DNA from: Esteya vermicola
Lineage: Eukaryota > Ascomycota > Sordariomycetes > Ophiostomatales > Ophiostomataceae
Reading direction: 5' to 3'
Assembly: GCA_002778215.1 (NCBI GenBank)
Contig: PCDM01000012.1
Coordinates: 1,178,001-1,242,000 of the forward strand
DNA length: 64,000 bases
Shown here: in pieces, positions 11,372 to 23,600 of the stretch
Layout of the letters: each line of letters opens with the position of its first letter
Numbering within the stretch: position 1 is the first letter of the stretch
Program-made: the position numbers and the translations under genes
The notes under the pieces: model-generated
What the model was told of the DNA's origin: nothing
The model's database searches: none
Seen by the model: the letters and a program-made list of their open reading frames with translations, nothing else

Positions 11372-12860
11372 GAGAGACTCTTGCCCTGATTGCCTGTTAC
11401 GGAAAGAACTACGGGCACTATCCATTGTCGGTGCTACTTTCTTTGTACGGAGTCAAGACGGGCGAGTACATTGTACATGCGTATGACGCAAGGGTAAAGA
11501 TTGCCGCTTGACAACTGACAGTGCTGAGACGGCGACGATGCCGCATCAGCCACAGTTGCGGTGCACTGGCGCTGGAGCGACAGCGTACGGAGCATACAGC
11601 AGCACGTGCCACGGCCAGTATGGGGGACAACCACTCTGGATAAATGCTCCGCCACCTTTTTCCAGATGCATGAATCGGTCAGTGGATGTTCCGAGAGAAG
11701 GGGGGGAAATAAGGAAAAGAAAAAAAAGGAAAAGAAAAATAAGGGCAAAGAAAAAAGACAACTCTAGATCGTCTGCTAGGACAGGTTGACAAGAAGCAGA
11801 ATGGCCACTCTGCACTCGGTCAAGCACTGGATGTTGTCCAGAGTACATAGAGGTCGTGGCAGTGATCGTCTGGGCGGCTAATAACGATAGCAGACCGTCT
11901 TGGAGTCTGGGCAGTCTGGGCAGAAGCACGTACAGAGTATAATGGCTCTTGGCAAGGGCCGCCAAGAAAAAGGATGAGGATTCGCATCGATCCTCGAGTG
12001 GCTGTACAGGCAACATGTACAAGTACTCCATGCACCTGGTCTCGACCATGAGTGAGTACAGAGTCACTCATAGGTGTCTGTTGCTCTCTGTGGTAGTGCT
12101 CTGTAGTAGTGCTGACGGCCGTGTGTGTACTCGTATTGTTTCAGGGTGCCAAGCGCCACAGAGAGAGAGACTGTGAATCCCAATCGAAAGGAGGTACTGG
12201 TACAAGAGACATCCTCCCAGTCAGCCGCCAACCCCTGCTCAGCGCATCAGAGGTCTCCGCTCGATGCACCCTCCTCTGCAGCATCATCGCCTGTTCCATT
12301 GAGTTTGATCTTTTCTATTCGTGACCATTCTCCTCGAGATGTGGTCCTCTAAAGTGTCCTCTCAGAGTCTCTCAGTACGAGCACTGTGTACAACTGTGCA
12401 ACTACTGTGTACTCGTATAATATCCGCGTTCTATAATCGTACAAGTATGCCGTCTCCTTAACAATCCTCGTATTTTCAGCTTCCTGCTAGGTCGCCGCAT
12501 CAACCGTCACCTATTCGTCCTATTGGTGCATCGCCATCTGACGAAGCCCTGGCTACGTGGCGTCCTGCCCACCCCTTTTCTGTCTTTACAATGGCCCTTA
12601 CCAGAGGAGGTCTGCCTCTGCGGTCTGCGGTCCTGTTTCGCGGCCATGTTTACAGACTCGCGTGTTTGTGTTGCCCGTGCTGCTCATGCTGCTCGTGTGC
12701 TCCTTGCTCGCACAAGAGGACGCGTAACCAGAGGCCTACGACGTACGAGTCCGGTCGGCCAGCCAAGCAAGGACGCATGACGCATGGCATGAAAGGTACA
12801 TAGTAGGGACACAGAAAAGGGCACGAGAAAAGGGCACCCCAATCTCATGTCTGTCCTTGT

Positions 12861-12890
12861 GCCCTGGTCCGCCCTGGTCCGCCCTGGTCC
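12861..12890. repeat. Three perfect copies of a 10-bp unit
   Basis: The unit GCCCTGGTCC is repeated three times head to tail without change. It lies in non-coding sequence with no visible role. Confidence 0.9.
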
Positions 12891-13056
12891 GCAGACCCTG
12901 GAAACCCTTCCTGGCCGGCGATCATGTGTCGCAGACTGGCCTCCGTGCCCCATCATCACAATCAAGGCTAAAGCCACACTTGTATGATCAGAGGCTAGTC
13001 CTACTCACACTACTATAAAAGTATAATCCTTGGAATAGGGGGGCTGGGCAGTCCCA

Positions 13057-13315
13057 GTGTACAATGTATAGGTACTATGTACAGGGTTCCTCGGACATAA
13101 TATGTACTCGTACTCGTCTCTTATCTGCTCGGCTTATGGCGCCCTGCACTCCACGGAAGAACAGACACACTTCCCACGGCCCTCTCAAATCCACCGATCC
13201 TGATGGGCTTCCCCATTTCTTGGCGTCGACTTGGCTGACAGAACTGTACGAGTAAATGTACGAGTAAACGAGCACGAGCGAGCACGAGTACCCAACTCCT
13301 ACTGCGTACTCGTAC
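13057..13315. repeat. GTAC array, second cluster
   Basis: Scattered GTAC units, including GTACTCGTACTCGT and repeated GTACGAGTAA, flank a stretch free of the motif. The right part grades into imperfect GAGCACGAGC and CACTCACA repeats. Confidence 0.7.
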
Positions 13316-14697
13316 ACTCACAATCATGCACTCACGTTCACTTACACTCACTCTCACACACTCACACATGTCGGACTGGGAGGGTCGTATGACTCTCCTG
13401 TCTCTGATTTTCCTGTGCGACGGGTATGTGCACTCTATCCGGAAGATTTCCTAGTCCTTCCAGTCATTGGATGTCCAGTGCTCCGTTGCCGTCATCTGCC
13501 CGTTCAAGTTGCCACCCTACCCCTTCTGTCATTCTTTGTGTGGCGTCGTGCGAGCATGCCATGCTTGTCTGAGAAATGGCACGAGCGCAGAGTGCAGAGG
13601 ACAAGTATAGAGTACAATGTACAGAATGCTCGTATGCCTGCATTCTTTGCTCACCAGATGGACTACTGTCAAGAGAGAGACTACCCGATGCCGGTGCCGA
13701 TGCCGACGCCGACGCCGATGCTATCACAACTGCACAGCTACTGCTCTCTGTTCATCGTACCCATGCGGGGATCCCATGCCTCTGAGGTCAGGAGAGAAAA
13801 AGCCGCATACAAACTACAGACTATTCCTGCTTCCTCTTCTCTCTTTACCGCTATTACTGTGTGTTCGTGGTGGATCCTCATCGTAAAGAACTCCACAAAT
13901 CCCCGCCTGCTTTTTTTTTTTTTTTTTGGCTTTTTTGTCTCTTTCTTTCTTCTTATATTTTTCCCATTTTTCTTCTTTTTTACTATACCTATATACCTCC
14001 TCTCCCCACACAGGGCTGGTAAGAGATAGCAGGCTCGGCAAACTGGCTCTTTCCCCTCCTCCCCAAATGGTAAATACTCCGTGCACATACTTGCCTGCTC
14101 GAACTCCGTACTACTACTGCCTACTCTGCTTTGTTCACCGGGCTGCTCTCCGATATCGTCTGCTACGCTCTTTCAATAGTCTGCTGTCCTGAATCATGAT
14201 CGGGCGGCATCTCCAGCAAGTTCAAGTGAGCACGAGTACACAGTACATACTCGTAGTTTGTACTACTCGTATACGGAGTAGGCTCGTAGATATCCGCCCC
14301 CACACGCCTTCGGTGTTCCTGGCCTGCTGAACAAGACATGAGACATGGAAAGATATGCACCTTATCCCGTCTCGCAGGGAATTCCCGCAAGGACTAAGCT
14401 GGCAGCGACGAATGATCGTCCCTTTATTGAAAGCGGCAGGGGGAAGCTCTGGTTGTTTGTTTTTGGTGGTCTTGCCGGGACAAAGAATCAAGGTCAGATC
14501 TCGTGAAAATAAAGAACTAAATCATTAGATCATGAATTACGGAGTACTCGTAATCAAAAAATTAAATATTAAATAATACATTGTAGGTCACATGATATTA
14601 TGAGTCAGCATTCATGAGAAGCTTGGGATAGGCAAATTCCAGTGGTCGGCGAGATCCCTCAAAAATGAGGTCAAGCTCTGCTCCGTGAGAAGCAAAG

Positions 14698-15536
14698 ATG
14701 CCACCAACACAGCTTCCCGCGTCCGGGAACCCCCTGTGAGTCTGCTTCCTAGGCCTCCTCTCTCCGAAGAGAAGGTCTCCCACACCATCTGGACCTGTTT
14801 ATACTGACTCTGGAAAAGGGTGTTTTTTGACATCACGCTCGGTGGTGAGTAGGCGGGAACTCTTCTGACCTACGTAGGACTAAAACTCCTCTGGCCTCTC
14901 TGTCTAACCTCGTCAGGGGAACCTCTGGGCCGCATCACCTTTGAGCTCTTTCACGACGTCGTTCCCAAGACGGCCGAGAACTTTCGCCAGTTCTGCACGG
15001 GCGAGTTCAAGGACCCCAACGGCCGGCCTCTCGGCTACAAGGGCAGCAAGTTTCACCGGATCGTTCGTCCTCCCGTTTTTTCTTTTTTTCTCTCACTTTT
15101 TTTTCTTCTTCTCTGACTCGGCAGATCCCCAAATTCATGTGCCAGGGTGGCGACTTTTTAAACGGCGATGGCACTGGCTCCCTCTGCATCTATGGCGGCA
15201 GAAACTTTAACGATGAAAACTTTAATATAAAACATGAGCAGCCGGGGCTCCTCTCCATGGCCGTATGTTTTTTTTCCTCTCTCTCTCTCTATGTCTCTCC
15301 CTGTCTTTCTCTCTCCCTTTTCCTCTGACAGATAGAACGCCGGCCCCAATACCAACGGCTCGCAATTCTTCATCACGCTCGTCCCTACTCCCTTCCTCGA
15401 CGGCAAGCACACCGTCTTTGGCAAGGTGCACGACGGCATGGATGTCGTGCAAAAGATGGAAATGGTCCGGACGGGGCGGCGCCAAAAGGATATGCCGGAT
15501 CTGGATGTCGTCATTGCAGAATGTGGTCAAATGTAG
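14698..15536 (+). CDS. PPIH: Cyclophilin H-type peptidyl-prolyl cis-trans isomerase
   Basis: Five exons (14698-14735, 14819-14844, 14917-15062, 15125-15262, 15336-15536) give 549 nt, 182 residues, the usual length for this family. The first exons read MPPTQLPASGNPLVFFDITL. The core is VPKTAENFRQFCTGEF, then GYKGSKFHRI, PKFMCQGGDF, NGSQFFITLVPTPFLDGKHT and FGKVHDGMDVV, with the end VIAECGQM. Catalytic Arg (FHR), Phe/Gln (QGGDF) and the Trp-equivalent region can be placed; human-type Trp is replaced in PFLDGKH. Cyclophilin H acts on prolyl bonds and in animals binds the U4/U6 snRNP, so a splicing role is plausible. Exon 2 is only 26 nt. Intron 3 uses a weak donor (GTTCGT) but keeps the frame and has a CTGAC branch site. 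The gene is convergent with the LPMO-like gene. Confidence 0.93.
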
Positions 15537-16165
15537 ATTGGGCTCAAACTGGTTGGAATAAATCATACAATGTCACATGTCCTTGATTTTTTTTTTACAT
15601 AAATTGTATTGTATTGTAGAAAGAGTGTGAAAAAAAGTGAAAGTGAATAGCACATTCCCAATGGTATATCCGAGCCGAGAACGATGCCAACCATGGCCCT
15701 TGCTCTTGCTGTCATGAACCTCATGAAATCACCGATCCCAAAAACGCCGGGTATGTTTGCCGCCTCTCCTCATTGACTCGTTGGAAAGATGTAGAACCCC
15801 CACCCAGCCTTGAACCCGGCCTCGAACCCGACCTTGAACCCCGGCCTCGAACCTTGACCTTGTTCCGTCGTATGACCTGCATGCAGTGCGATAGAACCAA
15901 AAACCCCAAAAAACCAAAAAAACCAAAAAAAAACCAAAAAAAAACTCCGACTTCATGTGAGCCCCCCCCCTTTTCGGTATCCGATCAATATCCCCCGTAT
16001 CCGTCGTGACGCGTCGTTTGTAGAGTTTGTCGTATCCGTCAGTCGCTACTCTTTTAGAGGAAGAAAAAAGAAATCCATGTACAGAAAAGAAGAAAAAGAA
16101 TCTTTCGAAAGGGGAGACAAAAGAGTTAGCCGGATGCGAAGAAACAGGGAAGATGATACGGCGCT
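15537..16165. other. Convergent intergenic region with a short GC-rich repeat
   Basis: The 3' ends of the cyclophilin and LPMO-like genes face each other across about 630 bp. It holds a T run, a degenerate 12-bp repeat of the type CCTCGAACCCGA/CCTTGAACCCGG at about 15809-15857, and an A-rich CCAAAA repeat (about 15895-15945). No gene was seen. Confidence 0.6.
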
Positions 16166-17632
16166 TTACAGCCGTCGACGGGGTCGGGAAGGTAGGCGAG
16201 AAGTGAAGGGGCTCACCGAAGGAGCAATTCCAGAGGGGACCACCGCGGTACCAGAAGTCAGCTGTGCCGACATGACAATATTGGAGCTCACGGTGGAGTT
16301 GAAACCATTGTTAGGGGTCGTCCGAGGCGCCGCCACTGTGGTCGTCCTAAAGGTCGTCACGGTCGAAGCCTCGTCCTGCACAGAGGTGGGTGCTGCTGCT
16401 GATGCTGCTCCTGATGCGGCCGCTGTATTGCCAACAGTCTTGGTGACCGTGACAAACTGGGGGGGATGCGTGGCCGTCACCGTGACGATAATGGTCTGCT
16501 TTTCGCCGGCATTCGCATTGGACACGGCAGCCGCCTTGGCAGCCGAGGCGGACGAGACCGTCACCGTCGCCGTGGTGGTGGTGGTCGTGATAACGGTCGT
16601 GACGGCCGTGGCAGGCGCGTTGGCCTTCGCCGAGGAGGTGGTCGGGGCAGCAGCCGCAGCAGTGCTAGTGGTGCTAGAGCTGCCAGAGCTGCCAGAGCTG
16701 CCGCCATTGGGGTCAACCTGAAAGTTGCCGCCCGTGAGCTGGCTCTGGATGGCCGCATTGTTGAGGTCCTGGCCCTGCGCAAAAGCAATGGACGCCTTGG
16801 AGTTGGCGGCAGAGCCGCCGTTGGTGACCGAGACCTCCATGCAGCTGGTGTAGTACTGCTCGGTGGTGATGTTGAAGTTGCCGTCGGGGATCCCGTTGGG
16901 CGACCCAGCCTTGTTCATAGTCAGCCAGCTCCAGACCCAGTAGAGGGTGTAGTCGGCGCCGGCCGTGAGGTTGGCGGGCAGCTGCAGGTCGTTCTGGCAC
17001 CAGAGGTCGGCGCCCTGGGGGTTGGCGGCCACCTTTTTGAACTGGGCCTGGCGCTGGGTCGAGATCTGGTTGCCGTTGACCTGGTAGCACTGGCCGTCGT
17101 CAAAGTTGCGCGTGGCTAGGAGCCGGCCGCGGCCGTTGCCGCCGGTGCCGTCCTCGGTCCAGGCGTTGAAGACGTCGGCAAACTTCTCGTCGGCGGCGGG
17201 CTGCGTCGTGCCGTAAATGTAGACGGTGCCGCGGTTGAGCGGCTTGGTAGGGTTGACGTCGGGCAGTGTAACGTGGCCGTTTTCTTGGTAGCGGAGGGCG
17301 AGGAAGCTGCCGGGCGAGGTGGTGAGCTTGGGGAACTGGGAGGAGTAGTTGCCCAACGTCTGGCTGGGGTGGCAGAGGGCGTCGGTGTCGTGGATGACCT
17401 TTCCGTCCGACCGGCCGTTGGGCGGCAGGAGATAGGTGTCCTGGTCGTCGTTGAAGCCGGCGCCACGGCCGGCAAAGCCGCGGATGTAGCCCGGGTTGCC
17501 GACCATGGTGCCGTTGGCGGCAATGTTCATGATCTGCTCGACCCACGAGTGGGCGGAGACGGCCTCTGCCGAGAGCAGGCCGAGGACGACAACTTTGCGG
17601 AGACACTGGGAAATGGAAGGTGCCATGATCAA
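16166..17632 (-). CDS. Secreted LPMO-like (candidate histidine-brace) protein with Ser/Thr/Ala-rich tail
   Basis: A single exon of 488 residues. The signal peptide (VVVLGLLSAEAVSA) is predicted to be cut directly before a histidine, so the mature chain would start HSWVEQIMNIAANGTM, as in copper proteins with a histidine brace. A second candidate ligand sits in LRYQENGHVTLPDV. Four cysteines in the core (ALCHP, GQCYQ, LWCQND, TSCMEV) could form two disulfides. The segment YTLYWVWSW resembles the central strand of lytic polysaccharide monooxygenases. I recall similar fungal proteins carrying a DUF7492-type label, but cannot confirm this. The last 170 residues are Ser/Thr/Ala/Val-rich and probably O-glycosylated; the basic end has no GPI-anchor hydrophobic tail, so wall tethering is uncertain. 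A start at 17626 is nearly as good. Activity is inference. Confidence 0.75.
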   Translation of the reverse strand: MIMAPSISQCLRKVVVLGLLSAEAVSAHSWVEQIMNIAANGTMVGNPGYIRGFAGRGAGFNDDQDTYLLPPNGRSDGKVIHDTDALCHPSQTLGNYSSQFPKLTTSPGSFLALRYQENGHVTLPDVNPTKPLNRGTVYIYGTTQPAADEKFADVFNAWTEDGTGGNGRGRLLATRNFDDGQCYQVNGNQISTQRQAQFKKVAANPQGADLWCQNDLQLPANLTAGADYTLYWVWSWLTMNKAGSPNGIPDGNFNITTEQYYTSCMEVSVTNGGSAANSKASIAFAQGQDLNNAAIQSQLTGGNFQVDPNGGSSGSSGSSSTTSTAAAAAPTTSSAKANAPATAVTTVITTTTTTATVTVSSASAAKAAAVSNANAGEKQTIIVTVTATHPPQFVTVTKTVGNTAAASGAASAAAPTSVQDEASTVTTFRTTTVAAPRTTPNNGFNSTVSSNIVMSAQLTSGTAVVPSGIAPSVSPFTSRLPSRPRRRL

Positions 17633-20602
17633 TGTTGGTGGTTGGTGTTGAGGTGTTTGAAAAACGTTTGCTGGTGGTGAATGGGGAAGAGAGAAAAAGT
17701 AAATGGAATATTGAATTTTTAAAGGGAAATCCGTAGAGAATGGAAGAATGAATAAATGGAAAGAAAATGAAGAAATGGATAAATGAAGAAAAAAAGGGCC
17801 TCGCTGGGAAACGGTGGTATTTTATAATGAGGGAAAGAACGACCGGCGTTGTGACATGCAGACCTGCTGTGGTCGAAAGAAAGAAAAAAGTGAAGGGGTT
17901 GAGGTGAGAAGGCTGTCATGTAGCCATGGCACATGGACAAAAAAAAATCCTCTTCTTTATTGTTTGTTGTCTCTTCGATCTCGTCTTTTGTCGAGCAAAA
18001 AAGAGAATATTTCTGGATTGTGTGCGATTGTGTGGCCGATAAAAAAGGCTGTTGTTGTCAAAGAAACCAGAAAAGGAAGTGACGGCTGGGGGAGAAGACG
18101 GCCAGAAAGGGAAGGAGCAAACAATAGACGAGAGACCAAAAACAAGAAAGATGCGTGATTCACAGAACCAACAAGGCAAGAGCGATTGTGTATTTTTTTT
18201 TCCAATGACGAGGTTGGCAGGCACAAAAAGAGAGAGGCAAAGGAGGGCCAAGAAAGAAAGGTAGAGATGGAGAAAGGCGAGGAGGACAAGAGACGAAGAT
18301 GTGAAAGAGAAATGGAAAGAAACAAAGAGGAGTGACTGGCCAAGAGGTGAACAGACAATGGCAATTGTTCGGTGCGGAACGTCTATTCTTTAAAGTTTTT
18401 TTTTTCTGTCTGGACAACGTCGTACTGTTCAAGGCAGGCCTGGCAATCATGGGGAAAGCTGGACGGAAAGGAAACGGAAACAGACAGCTCAGGAGAGGGG
18501 GGGGAGAGGGGGACGGGGGGGGGCAGGTTGTCGAGCTCGATCGAGCTGAGCGCCTGCACACACACGGCAAGGGCATGATGAATCATATCTGCCTACGTCT
18601 GTGTCGAACTGTTGGACGTGAAGGGGAGGGGGGAGGGGGGTGCGAAACGGTCCATGACGATGTCGGTGGTGCAGAAAGACGGCCATATGGGCATCGCCAG
18701 ACAGAGAACGTATCAGCGTATAAAGACTGGGGGAGCAGAACGGCTAGCAGTGTCGTAGAAAAGATCTCTTTTTTTTCTTTTTCTTTTTTCCATCTTTGAT
18801 TTATTTTTTCCTCTTTTAATCCCTGTCCTCGTCTTCTCCCATGCTTCCTTTTTGGGAGCAAGAGTCCTCGAAGTCGCAGCGCGGGCGGCTGTTGGCGAAT
18901 AGATGACTGATCGGGTTAGGATGGCACGATATGCCGGGGTCAGAGCCAGAGGGGGGGCTGCGGGATTGATTGGATGGTTGGATCGTTGAATCGTGAGCCC
19001 CAGCCCAGACCTGACAGCGGTCCACGCCCGCCACCGTTTCAGATCTGCTGCAGGGACTGGTGGCCCCAAAAAGAGCGAGACAGACGGGGAATTGGTCGAG
19101 TCGTACAGGGCTCAGGCAGGCTCGTTACAGGGCCTATAGCGACTCGCAGTGAGTTTTGCGCCGCCTATGGAGTAAGGGCACGCCGTCATAACTGGCCTTG
19201 CAGGGCATCGCAGCGGCTACGGAGTACAAAGTACGGAGTACTGCATACGTATACGTACTCTCATAGCAGGGCTCTGCCCCACTGCCAGAGAACGACCCGG
19301 CCACGAGCGTATCGCAGGTATCGCAGTGCCAAGACCCACTACCATTCATTGGATGAACAGATCCCATTCTTTTTATTTTTATTTTTTTCAACCTCTTCCG
19401 ACCTGCTGGGCGACCTCGTCTGCGCCTGTCCTCTTCTCGAGAATGGCGAGACTGAGCTGAGCTAGATTCTCGTGAAACCGGCGGGACAAGTTTCCTTTTG
19501 GATTTTATTTCAAATAGTAAATACCTTTTTTCTTTTTTTTTTCTTTGAAAAGTATGGAATGAGAAAATGTCACCCTATGGGGACTTGTCACCTTTTCGAT
19601 ACCTCACAGGACCAACTTTTTGCATTGTGAGCTAGCCATCCACCGTGTCGCATCATTGCGTGTACCTGTGTTTCGGGTTTCTCGTCACTTGCTGCCCATG
19701 TACGCAACGAACGCACATGGGATTTTGCCTTTTGGCTGCTTCCTGGTCTTCTTATCGCCCTCCCGTCCTTGTGTGATCGCCATGACGAGAATGCCATTCC
19801 GCTGTCCTGAATACGAGGGCGGATCATTGGAAAGGACGTTGAGGATCGCCTCTTCCGGTCTGCATTATGGCTTATGGCAACCATGATAAATTTTGTGTCT
19901 TTTTTGATTGTGCTGATCTACCCCGACATGCCAACCGTGCTCATCCAATGTCTGGGCGCCTGTAGTATTATTGCCTGGGACTACTTTTTTTTCTCGGGCT
20001 TTTTTTTTTTCTCGATTCTCGTGTACGTACACTGGCCCCCCCCGTATGTCCCGTCGCATCGCTCCTTTTGGCAGAGAGATAAATCGGACCATTTTCCCAT
20101 TTCTTTGCCAGTTGAACACTGTCCTCTCTCCTCTCCATCTGGCCACATCCATGTAAAAGACTGTAGTATTCACTTCCGTTTCACGTCGCTTCTTCGTTTC
20201 GACTCCATCAAACGGAGACTCTACATCGTTTTGTTGCAAAAAGACCGGTTTCAAATTCCAATATTTTCATACACGACTACGAGGAGCACAGAGCAGCTGG
20301 CAGCATAGGAGCGAAACGCACAAAACTTTATTATTGGTCCCCCCTGTCCTCGAAACATGGGCAAACATTCAAACAAGCACGAAACTCCCACTGCCCGCAT
20401 GATGAAAGAACAACTCAAAAAGCACAAAACGTGTGGAAATTTTAATAAGAAAATAAAAAAATAAAAATAAAAAAAAAAGCAGTCACGCTGGTTCATTGAT
20501 CATACTTTGCGTAGAGGAGATAAACGATCAAAGAAAACAAAACCAAAAAAAAAATTACTAAAAGACGTCCAGTAGAACAAATCAAATGACAAAAGAAATT
20601 CA
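17633..20602. other. 3-kb gene-poor region upstream of the LPMO-like gene
   Basis: This region should contain the promoter of the LPMO-like gene and the 3' end of abaA. It is made of purine-rich and pyrimidine-rich tracts (18000-18850), G runs near 18500, a small GTAC cluster (about 19222-19262), and T runs (19500-20010). The reading frames here encode low-complexity or unrecognisable peptides, and I support no gene. Confidence 0.55.
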
Positions 20603-23600
20603 TCAGCGCCAATTGCTGAAGCCGTCGTGGCTCAGCTTGGGCATCGATGACACGGGGTAGTTGGAGGCATCCAGGCTGTCCGACCGTCCTCGCTTCTGGC
20701 CACGCATCGAAAACTGCTGCTGCTGCTGCTGCGACACGGCTGCCTCTTGCGACGACCAGCTACCGCCCGCGGTGACTGTCATGGCATGCGAGCTCGTGCC
20801 CGTGCCCGTGTTGGTACCAGAAGGCACGGTCGACCAGCCGTCCAGGGCCGACGTCATGTCCTGGGCATCCCAGTCTCCCAACCCTGCAGCCCCGGTTCCA
20901 GAGGCCCCGGCAGAAACACCGGCCCCGTTGCCGGCTGCGCCTGCTGCCACCGCCAGGAACGGGTCGATGACCGACTGCGCATGATGGCCCGCACCGGCCG
21001 CCGACTGGCCCACGACACCAACGGCAGCGGCGGCGGCACTTTCGGCGTCCGACGACGACGAGGCCGACATGAAGCTCAGCTGGCTCGGGAAGCCCTGCTG
21101 GTGGTGGCCATAGGGATGGGCCTGCGCTGCTGGGTGCTGCTGCTGCGCATGGTGGCTGTGGTGGGCGGCATGCTGCTGCTGCTGCTTGTATTGGTGGCGA
21201 TGCTGGTCATCAAACGCCGTCGCCCCGTAGGGAGAAGGAAGACCCGCAGTCGGGGGCGGCGTAGCCAGGCCGGCCCCGAACCCCGTCGTGTCCAAGAGGT
21301 TGATGGGAGGCGGCACGTGGTGGTAAGACTGGGACGGTGACTGCTGGCCATGGTGGGCATGCGGCTGCTGCGGCCGGTAGGTGCCCGTGTTGGGATCCCA
21401 GACGCTGCTGAGGTGCTCGCTCATGGTGGCCGTCAGGTGCTGCTGGTAGCCCGGGTGCGGCGACATGACGCCGTCCCGACGCGCCTGGTAGGCAGCCGCC
21501 GCCGCCATCTGCTGCTGGTGTTGGTGGTAGGTCACCTGGGGCGGTGGAGAGGGCACCTGCTGGTGGTACGGGCGCTGGTGATGCGGGTAGCTCTTGCTGC
21601 CGTTGGGCGTCACGAGCGCCTGCTGCTGGTGGTACTCCGAGGCCGGGTCGATCGTGGTCAGGAAGCGCCAGCCCGTGCCCGCGGGCGTCTTGACGACTTC
21701 CATCTTGCGCTCGTTGACGCTGTAGACCGTCTCGAACGTCCAGAGGATGACGGCCCGACGCACCCAGGTCGACGAGTCAGCGCCGTTCTCGCTCGTGCTG
21801 CTCTCCAGGCTCGTCACGTCGCCCGATGCCGACGACGACGGTCCACAGGACCACAGCTCCTGAAGCATGGCAATGTTACGCACAAGGTCAATCTGCGTGG
21901 GCGTGCCGTTGCCGCTGCCGGCAGACGAAGCCGAGGCGAAGCTCTCATCGCCCACGTCGTCGCCTCCAGACTCGCGCCGCCGCGACGACGACGACGAGCT
22001 AGTGGACCCGTACGATGAGCGCTTGGCGCTGACCATCTTCTTATAGCCGCCGCGCTGAGCGTACATCATGCCGTCGCCATTGCCATCCTCGTCATCCAGC
22101 GAGTGCTTCCGGTAGCCCGTCAGCATGCTGAGCATCGTGGCCCACTCGGGGGCCGGGAACGGGACAGCCAGCTGCTGCCGGCGCATCCGTGAGCTCTGGA
22201 AGCAGTCACAGTGACCACCATTGCCCACGCCATGGCACCCGGGACGGTGCACGTACTGGTGGCCAATCTCCCGAGAGATGACGGCCACGGGCACGTCGGG
22301 CGAGTTGCCATTGCTGCCGTCGTCCTCGTCGGCGCGGCTCGGCACCAGTTCCGCGGGGCGGGCCAACCGCGTCACCGACTTCCAGCGGTGGTTCTGCAGA
22401 CTGGGCTGCTCAATGGTGACCTCGACGAGGCTGTTGAGCTCCGAGCCCTCGGGAAAGCGGTCGGGCTCCTGCACGTCCAGCGTCACGTGGAAGTGCAGAA
22501 TGTCGCGCAAATCATCGCGCACAATCTCATCGAGGGCCTCGCACATCTGGCCCGGGAAGCGCTCCTCCCAGTCCTGGGAGATCTCGCGCACGGAGCTGGC
22601 CTCCTTCTGGCTGAGAGACCGCGTGTACTCTTGGAGGAGAGTGCCCCGGATGATCTTGCCGCGCTCCGGCCACTCTTCACGCTTGTTGTTGAGGTGGAGG
22701 TGAGGGTAGAGACGCCCGTCGAGCGGCAGCCCATCGGGCTTGAAGGCCTCTCCGCGGCGGGGACCATCGGTCTCGTAGCGCACGGCCGAGGAGGAGACGA
22801 GGATCCAGCAGAGGCTGGGACGAATGGCCACGAGAGCGTCCGAGGCCAGAAGCTGGCCAAAGTACTCGTAGTTGGGGCGCTCGTCCGGCAGGCGGCCATC
22901 AAAGAGGGCACGCAGGACGAGATTGTCCTTGAAGGACTCCTTCTCCATCAGATCCTTGCGCGTATCCTCCTTCTTCTCCTTGCTGGGGAAGAAGAAGTGG
23001 TAACAACGATGGTGGATGAAAAAGTTCTTGAGCACCTGAATGTGGCTCGACACCTGCTTACGGCCGCGTGCCATCTTGCGGTCCGGCTTGGCGCCGGGCG
23101 GAAGGGAGATGCAGTAGGCAACCCACAGGTACTCGCTGATGAGCATGTTCCGGCCATGGAGCTGTCCGCGCATGGCATACTTTTTGCGGCCCATTTGTGG
23201 AATCAACAAGAGAGCTGGACATGGTTAGCCTAGGAAGCCAAAAGAGAGAAGATTGTCCTTACGTACCATCCAAAAAGGCGTCCTCGAGGACGTCGGGCCA
23301 GATCTGCTCCGTCTTGTCATCCTTCTCGGCCTGCTTCTTGCGGTAGGCCTGGAACTGCGGAGACAGGTAGATGGGGTTGACATTGGGGTTGACGACAGCA
23401 GGGGTGCCGGCACCGAGGCCCGTGCCAAAGAAGTGGCCGGCAGGAAGGCCAGTAGGGATGCCAGCAGGGAGGCCGGAAGCCAGTGTCAAGTCACCATGAC
23501 GGGTAGGCAGGCGTCTGGATAGAAGCTGCTGCTGCTGTTGTTGTTGTTGTTGCTGCTGGTAGAGGTTTACTTGAGACTGGGAGTAGGTCTGAGAGGGAAG

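Larger units (their letters stand above)
9625..14697. other. 5.1-kb gene-poor region between divergent RING and cyclophilin genes
   Basis: No reading frame here resembles a known protein; the longest ones cross purine- or pyrimidine-rich tracts. It contains a GA dinucleotide run (about 9826-9849), GTAC arrays (10611-10882, 13057-13315 and smaller ones near 12000-12060, 12390-12450 and 14220-14290), a 27-base A run (11345-11371), a 10-bp triplicated repeat (12861-12890), a T run near 13912-13927, and an AT-rich patch (14515-14620). It should include the 5' leaders and promoters of both flanking genes. A non-coding RNA gene cannot be excluded. Confidence 0.6.

Noticed and set aside
20747..22018. 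Plus-strand frames opposite abaA
   Set aside because: Shadows of a real gene with Arg/Val-rich products and no family resemblance.
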